A stretch of 9,704 nucleotides of DNA from Methanosarcinales archaeon (GTDB taxonomy: Archaea > Halobacteriota > Syntropharchaeia > Alkanophagales > Methanospirareceae), in the NCBI GenBank assembly GCA_025464645.1, contig JAODGF010000041.1, forward strand, positions 244 to 9,947. Direction: 5' to 3'. Numbering within the stretch: position 1 is the first letter of the stretch; the number at the start of each line of letters is the position of its first letter. The position numbers were made by a program, and so were the translations under genes. Positions 5,873 to 9,704 of the stretch are shown in pieces. The notes below the pieces were generated by a model. It saw nothing but the letters and a program-made list of their open reading frames with translations, ran no database searches and was not told the DNA's origin.

Positions 5873-7066
5873 ATGGTAATAGTTGTGGGTTCGGGTGCTG
5901 GCGGGGCAACGGTAGCGAAGGAACTGGCTGCTAAGGATGTAGCGGTAACACTGATAGAAAAAGGACCAGAGATAGAGGAGAAGGATGCCTTCAAACACTA
6001 TTCGAACGTTGATTCCGAAGTAAAAGTTATGAGGACTATCTGTTTGGGTGGAACTACCACTGTATCTGCTGGGAATGGGGTGAGGTGCCTGGAAGAGGAA
6101 TTAAAACAGATGGGGATTGATCTGAAAAGTGAATTTGATGAAGCCGAGAAGGAGCTTGGGGTTAGTGTTCTCCCTGATTCTTTGTGTGGTGATGGGACAA
6201 GGAGGATTATAGAAGCAGCCGAGAATCTTGGCTTAGATGTGAAGCCAATACCCAAGTTTATAGACCCCGATAAATGTAAACCAGAGGGAAGGTGCACATT
6301 CGGCTGCCCCGAGGGTGCAAAATGGTCTGCGCTCAGCTTTGTGAAGGAAGCAGAAAGAAAGGGTGCAAAGATAATTACGGGGATACCTGTGGATGAAGTG
6401 ATGGTGAAGAGCGGAGAGGTGAAGGGAGTGAGAAGCGGGGATAGGGTATTTTCGGATGACACCGTTGTTCTTTCCGCAGGAGCCTTAGAGACACCTCAAT
6501 TATTGAAAAAGCTTGGGCTTCCCACCACTTCAAATTCTTTATTCGTTGATACATTTATAACGATTGGTGGGATTCTCAAGGGAATAGGGTTTAACAAGGA
6601 AGTAACTATGAATGCGGTCATAAAATTTGCGGATTTCCTCCTTTCTCCTCATTTCTCCGGGCATCTTGTGGATGAAATGGAGAAAAGGGGATTAAAGGCT
6701 TCTTCAGGTGACATCCTCGGAATGATGGTGAAAATAAAGGACGAGGGGGTGGGGGTTGTGGATGAAAAGGTAGAGAAGGGCGTAACAAACAGGGATGCCG
6801 TCCTTCTTACCGAAGGGGCTTCCATTGCTGGGTCTATTTTAGAGGAAGCAGGCGCAGACCCTTCAACCTTCGTATCCACACCATTAAGAGGTGCGCATCC
6901 CGGAGGAACTGCAAGGATTGGCATCGCGGTTGATAAAAATCTGGAGACCGAAGTGAGCGGGTTATACGTGGTGGATGCATCCGTGCTTCCAGCGGCGCCT
7001 GGTGCACCTCCTATACTGACGATTGTAGCGCTGGCGAAATACGTTTCGAGGATAATGGCAACATAG
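5873..7066 (+). CDS. GMC-family FAD-dependent oxidoreductase
   Basis: Flavoprotein of the glucose-methanol-choline oxidoreductase superfamily, 397 residues. It probably oxidises an alcohol or similar group using FAD; the substrate cannot be read from sequence. The FAD-binding loop is GSGAGG (6-11), with Glu29 for the ribose, and LGGTTTVSAGNG (58-69) fits the second FAD-contact region. The C-terminal signature has HPGGTARIG with likely catalytic His342, then LYVVDASVLP and PILTIVALA. A motif with Cys135, Cys141 and Cys145 (CX5CX3C, in GRCTFGCPEGAK) is found in a prokaryotic subset of the family. It might bind metal, but this is not shown. The second catalytic residue (His/Asn before the TI motif) is replaced in GAPPILTI, as I recall for other archaeal members. 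No signal peptide or membrane segment. The TAG stop touches the nadA remnant. Confidence 0.85.
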   Translation: MVIVVGSGAGGATVAKELAAKDVAVTLIEKGPEIEEKDAFKHYSNVDSEVKVMRTICLGGTTTVSAGNGVRCLEEELKQMGIDLKSEFDEAEKELGVSVLPDSLCGDGTRRIIEAAENLGLDVKPIPKFIDPDKCKPEGRCTFGCPEGAKWSALSFVKEAERKGAKIITGIPVDEVMVKSGEVKGVRSGDRVFSDDTVVLSAGALETPQLLKKLGLPTTSNSLFVDTFITIGGILKGIGFNKEVTMNAVIKFADFLLSPHFSGHLVDEMEKRGLKASSGDILGMMVKIKDEGVGVVDEKVEKGVTNRDAVLLTEGASIAGSILEEAGADPSTFVSTPLRGAHPGGTARIGIAVDKNLETEVSGLYVVDASVLPAAPGAPPILTIVALAKYVSRIMAT

Positions 7067-7294
7067 ATGAAAGTATAGCGGACAGAAGTCGGGCTTTTAT
7101 ACGGGCTTGAAAAGGAGACACAGGGAAAAAGGTTCTATCCCCTCTCTAAAAGCGCTATGTGCCCGCAGATGAAAATGCATACGTAGAAGAAGGTGGAACA
7201 CGCTTTGGAGTCGGAGAAGCCACGGGTGGTAGTGCAGAAGGAGATAGCGTTGAAAGCACGTAGAGCGATTGAAAGGATGCTGGAGATAAAATGA
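7063..7294 (+). pseudogene. nadA: Degenerate 3' end of quinolinate synthase (nadA)
   Basis: About 70-75 codons match the C-terminus of NadA, the 4Fe-4S enzyme that makes quinolinate for NAD from iminoaspartate and dihydroxyacetone phosphate. Seen in order: TEVGLLYGLEKE; KRFYPLS; AMCPQMK with the last cluster-ligand Cys; then VEHALE, and KARRAIERMLEI at the end. The N-terminal three quarters are missing, including the other two ligand cysteines. An amber TAG (7184-7186) stands where the family has Leu (MHT*KK versus T-L-E-K), and an extra G near 7080-7081 shifts the frame before TEVG. The TGA stop (7292-7294) overlaps the ATPase start as ATGA, so nadA and the ATPase gene were once coupled. The remnant begins at the GMC stop. 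Non-functional. Pyrrolysine at TAG is conceivable but would not repair the missing body. Confidence 0.78.
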
Positions 7295-9471
7295 CGAGGA
7301 ATAAGAAAGTAGTTTTGCAAATAGAAGGTATGAATTGCCCGAGCTGTGCAGCTACAATTGAGAAAAGCCTTTCTCGATTAAATGGCGTCTCGAATCCAGG
7401 CGTCAATTTCGCTACCAGAAAAGCAAGCCTGGAATACGACCCGAATCGAGTGGAATTGAAAGAACTCATAAATGCAGTTGAACACGCTGGTTATAAGGTT
7501 AAAAGATTTGAGGAGGAAGAAGAGAAGGTGGGGAGGTGGAAAGAGTGGCGGGTTTTCTTACTCGGACTTATTCTCACAATCCCCATTGTGCTTATTGAGC
7601 TATTCCTTGAATTCCCGCAGGATAAACTTCTGCTCTTCTTCTTAGCCACGCCGGTCCAGGTCGTAGTGGGGCTGCCTTTTTACAGACGCGCTTATGGTGC
7701 CTTAAGGAATAGAATCGCAACCGTAGATACTCTTGTGGTGCTCAGCACGACAACCGCATACCTTTATAGTGTCGTCGCTACCTTCTTCATCCATGCTCCT
7801 ACATTCTATGATGCCTCTGCTACTGTTATCACCACTATAACGCTGGGGATGCTACTGGAGAACATATCGGCTGGCAAAGCAGGAGAGGCGATAAAAAAGC
7901 TGATGGGGCTTGCTCCCAGAAAGGCTACAATAATAAGAGATGGTAAGGAACAGGATATTCCGGCAGGGGATGTCTGTGTTGGAGATATTGTAGTAGTCAG
8001 ACCAGGGGAAAGAATACCAGTGGATGGAATTGTTATTGAAGGATACTCTTCGGTTGATGAATCGGTGATTACCGGTGAATCCATGCCAGTGGAGAAGAAA
8101 AGTGGAGATGAGGTGATTGGAGCAACAATAAATAGAAGTGGCATGTTGAAAATCGAGGCGAAGAAGGTGGGAAAAGATACCGTGCTGGCACAAATAATCA
8201 GAATGGTGGAGGATGCTCAGCGTTCAAAACCGAAGATACAGCGAATCGCCGACCGCGTGGTCGCTTACTTCGTTCCGGGGGTAGTACTCTCGGCCATGAC
8301 TGCTTTTGGGGTATGGTATTTTATAATCGGCGTACCACTCCTTTTTGCACTTACGATCTTCGTCGCTATGCTGGTGGTTGCCTGCCCCTGTGCTTTAGGA
8401 ATTGCCACTCCCACCGCGGTAATGGTAGGCATAGGTAAAGGTGCGGAACACGGGATTTTGTTCAAATCCGGTTCAGCGCTGGAAAATGTTTACCGGCTTG
8501 ATACTGTCGTATTTGACAAGACAGGCACGCTGACGCAGGGAACACCAGCAGTCACAGATGTCGTTGCAGTAGGAAGCAAAGAAGCAGAGATACTGAAATT
8601 CGCTGCCATCGCAGAGATGGGGTCAGAACATCCAATAGGGGATGCAATAATCCGAAGTGCAAAGGAGAAAGGGGTGGAAATACCCATGGCAGATTCGTTT
8701 ATCGCGATTCCGGGAAAGGGCATAAGGGCGGAGTATAATAGTCATCGCATCTCATTCGGTAACAGGAAGCTTATGAAAGAAGACGAAATCGAGCTAAGGC
8801 ATGTTGAAGCTAAAATAGAAAGTCTGGAAGAGCAGGGCAAAACAGTTATGAGCCTTGGGGTGGATGGAGAAGTCAGAGGCATAATTGCTGTTGCCGACCT
8901 CGTGAAGGAAGGTGCTCGTGAAGCGATAGAAGAATTGAAAAGAGAAGGATTGGAAATAATCATGCTTACCGGGGACAATACGAGAACAGCGAAGGCAATT
9001 GGTGAAGAACTGAATATAGACAAAGTCCTTGCTGAACTGCTGCCGGGAGAGAAAGCTTCTGCGATTAAAAGCCTGCAAGCTCAGGGTAAAATTGTTGCGA
9101 TGGTTGGGGATGGCATAAATGACGCCCCTGCCCTGAGTCAGGCAGATATAGGAATAGCAATAGGAAGCGGAACCGATATCGCAATAGAAGCAGGGGATAT
9201 AGTGTTGACCAGAGAAGCTCTAAGTGAGGTAAGTTGTTCATTGCAGTTAAGCAAGAAGACGATGGAAAAAATCAAACAGAATTTGTTCTTCGCATTTTTG
9301 TATAATGGCTCGGCAATCCCAATAGCAGGGGGGGTTTTGTATCCTGTACTTCATATCCTTGTCCTTTCCCCCATGCTTGCTGCTGTTGCCATGATTTTGA
9401 GCGACATTACGGTGGTTGGAAATGCATTGCTACTGAGAAGATTCGATATGGATAAATTTCATCCGGGATAG
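7291..9471 (+). CDS. copA: Copper-type heavy-metal P1B ATPase
   Basis: Membrane ATPase that exports a soft metal, most likely Cu(I). 726 residues, complete. One N-terminal heavy-metal domain has GMNCPSC (Cys16, Cys19). Hydrophobic pairs lie near 86-106/113-133, 148-168/171-191, 325-347/350-372 and 665-685/689-711, giving the usual eight helices. Motifs: TGES (261-264) of the actuator; CPC (365-367) in the sixth helix, typical of Cu/Ag pumps; DKTGT with phosphorylated Asp409; HP (447-448); MLTGDN (558-563); VGDGIND (605-611); YN (671-672) in helix seven; MILSD (701-705) in helix eight, with Asp where many copper pumps have a second Ser. The start ATG has GGAG five bases upstream and overlaps the stop of the nadA remnant. 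No copper chaperone or metal regulator is seen nearby. Metal choice is inferred from CPC, YN and MxxS. Confidence 0.93.
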   Translation: MTRNKKVVLQIEGMNCPSCAATIEKSLSRLNGVSNPGVNFATRKASLEYDPNRVELKELINAVEHAGYKVKRFEEEEEKVGRWKEWRVFLLGLILTIPIVLIELFLEFPQDKLLLFFLATPVQVVVGLPFYRRAYGALRNRIATVDTLVVLSTTTAYLYSVVATFFIHAPTFYDASATVITTITLGMLLENISAGKAGEAIKKLMGLAPRKATIIRDGKEQDIPAGDVCVGDIVVVRPGERIPVDGIVIEGYSSVDESVITGESMPVEKKSGDEVIGATINRSGMLKIEAKKVGKDTVLAQIIRMVEDAQRSKPKIQRIADRVVAYFVPGVVLSAMTAFGVWYFIIGVPLLFALTIFVAMLVVACPCALGIATPTAVMVGIGKGAEHGILFKSGSALENVYRLDTVVFDKTGTLTQGTPAVTDVVAVGSKEAEILKFAAIAEMGSEHPIGDAIIRSAKEKGVEIPMADSFIAIPGKGIRAEYNSHRISFGNRKLMKEDEIELRHVEAKIESLEEQGKTVMSLGVDGEVRGIIAVADLVKEGAREAIEELKREGLEIIMLTGDNTRTAKAIGEELNIDKVLAELLPGEKASAIKSLQAQGKIVAMVGDGINDAPALSQADIGIAIGSGTDIAIEAGDIVLTREALSEVSCSLQLSKKTMEKIKQNLFFAFLYNGSAIPIAGGVLYPVLHILVLSPMLAAVAMILSDITVVGNALLLRRFDMDKFHPG

Positions 9472-9474
9472 ACG

Positions 9475-9480
9475 AAAAAA
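9475..9480 (-). terminator. Possible T-tract terminator after gyrB
   Basis: The minus strand has six T's (CTTTTTTCG) eight bases after the gyrB stop, in the 17-base gap between the convergent copA and gyrB genes. Archaeal RNA polymerase terminates at short T-runs without a hairpin. No matching T-tract is seen for the copA side. Confidence 0.35.
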
Positions 9481-9488
9481 GTGCCTTA

Positions 9489-9704
9489 TTACACATCCAA
9501 ATTCATCACTTCCTTCGCATGGTCCTGTATAAACTTCCTTCTCGGTTCCACCTCTTCTCCCATCAGCACCGTAAATAACCAGTCCGCCTCTGCGGCATCC
9601 TCCAGAGCCACTTGCTTTATACCCCTTGTAGCAGGATTCATCGTGGTCTCCCATAACTGCTCTGGATTCATCTCTCCCAGACCCTTATATCTCTGTATCT
9701 TTAC
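9489..9704 (-). CDS. gyrB: DNA gyrase subunit B, C-terminal part (5'-partial)
   Basis: The last 71 codons of GyrB, the ATPase subunit of the type II topoisomerase that introduces negative supercoils with GyrA. Seen: YKGLGEMNPEQLWETTMNP, a near-universal GyrB signature of the TOPRIM/C-terminal region; then EDAAEAD, LMGEEVEPRR and the terminal FIQDHAKEVMNLDV. The gene continues beyond the right edge. The end is normal for the short archaeal/Gram-positive type without a long extra insertion. It is convergent with copA, 17 bases apart. Presence of gyrase narrows the source to archaeal lineages that acquired it, mainly euryarchaeal groups. Confidence 0.95.
   Translation of the reverse strand, partial: VKIQRYKGLGEMNPEQLWETTMNPATRGIKQVALEDAAEADWLFTVLMGEEVEPRRKFIQDHAKEVMNLDV

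Noticed and set aside
7184..7186. TAG in the nadA remnant as a pyrrolysine codon
   Set aside because: GMC and copA both end at TAG at sensible positions, and the remnant lacks its N-terminal body and has a frameshift, so a plain nonsense change is simpler.
1..9704. CRISPR array, insertion sequence or integron-like repeats
   Set aside because: No regularly spaced repeats, terminal inverted repeats, transposase motifs or flanking duplications were seen by eye on either strand.

Overview
The window looks archaeal. It carries a Trm1-type tRNA (guanine-26) dimethyltransferase, an archaeal-style CysRS, a tRNA-Cys without encoded CCA and with an AT-rich TATA-like box about 25 bases upstream, and ATGA start/stop overlaps between genes. 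A DNA gyrase B gene at the right edge points to a gyrase-bearing euryarchaeal lineage (Methanomicrobia, Archaeoglobi or ANME-like relatives). That lineage call is inference, since no rRNA is present.

Layout: 1-670 (+) holds a helical protein of unknown function, open to the left edge, followed by two tiny ATGA-coupled reading frames that each appear frameshifted. 676-5189 (-) is one long block in the order tRNA-Cys, cysS, trm1, phosphomannomutase/phosphoglucomutase, and a decayed PIN-domain gene. cysS starts only 11 bases after the tRNA, and trm1 and the mutase are 27 bases apart. 5291-5791 (-) holds two consecutive N-terminal gene stumps: a UbiA-type phosphoribosyl/prenyl transferase and a FAD-dependent oxidoreductase. 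5873-9471 (+) holds an intact GMC-type flavoprotein, a degenerate 3' end of quinolinate synthase (nadA), and an intact copper-type P1B ATPase whose ATG overlaps the nadA stop. 9489-9704 (-) is the C-terminus of gyrB, convergent with the ATPase.

The intact genes are mostly housekeeping (Cys-tRNA charging, tRNA modification, sugar-phosphate interconversion, topoisomerase) plus metal efflux and a flavin oxidoreductase. The striking theme is decay between them: PIN domain, UbiA, FAD oxidoreductase, nadA, the small frames at the left edge and a coding-like tail after the cysS stop. All carry frameshifts, nonsense codons or abrupt truncations, while the five large genes read cleanly. This favours real gene erosion over poor sequence, though homopolymer errors could explain one or two of the shifts. 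I see no CRISPR array, insertion sequence, or clearly new multigene system. The most interesting points are the tRNA-Cys/cysS arrangement and the set of remnants.
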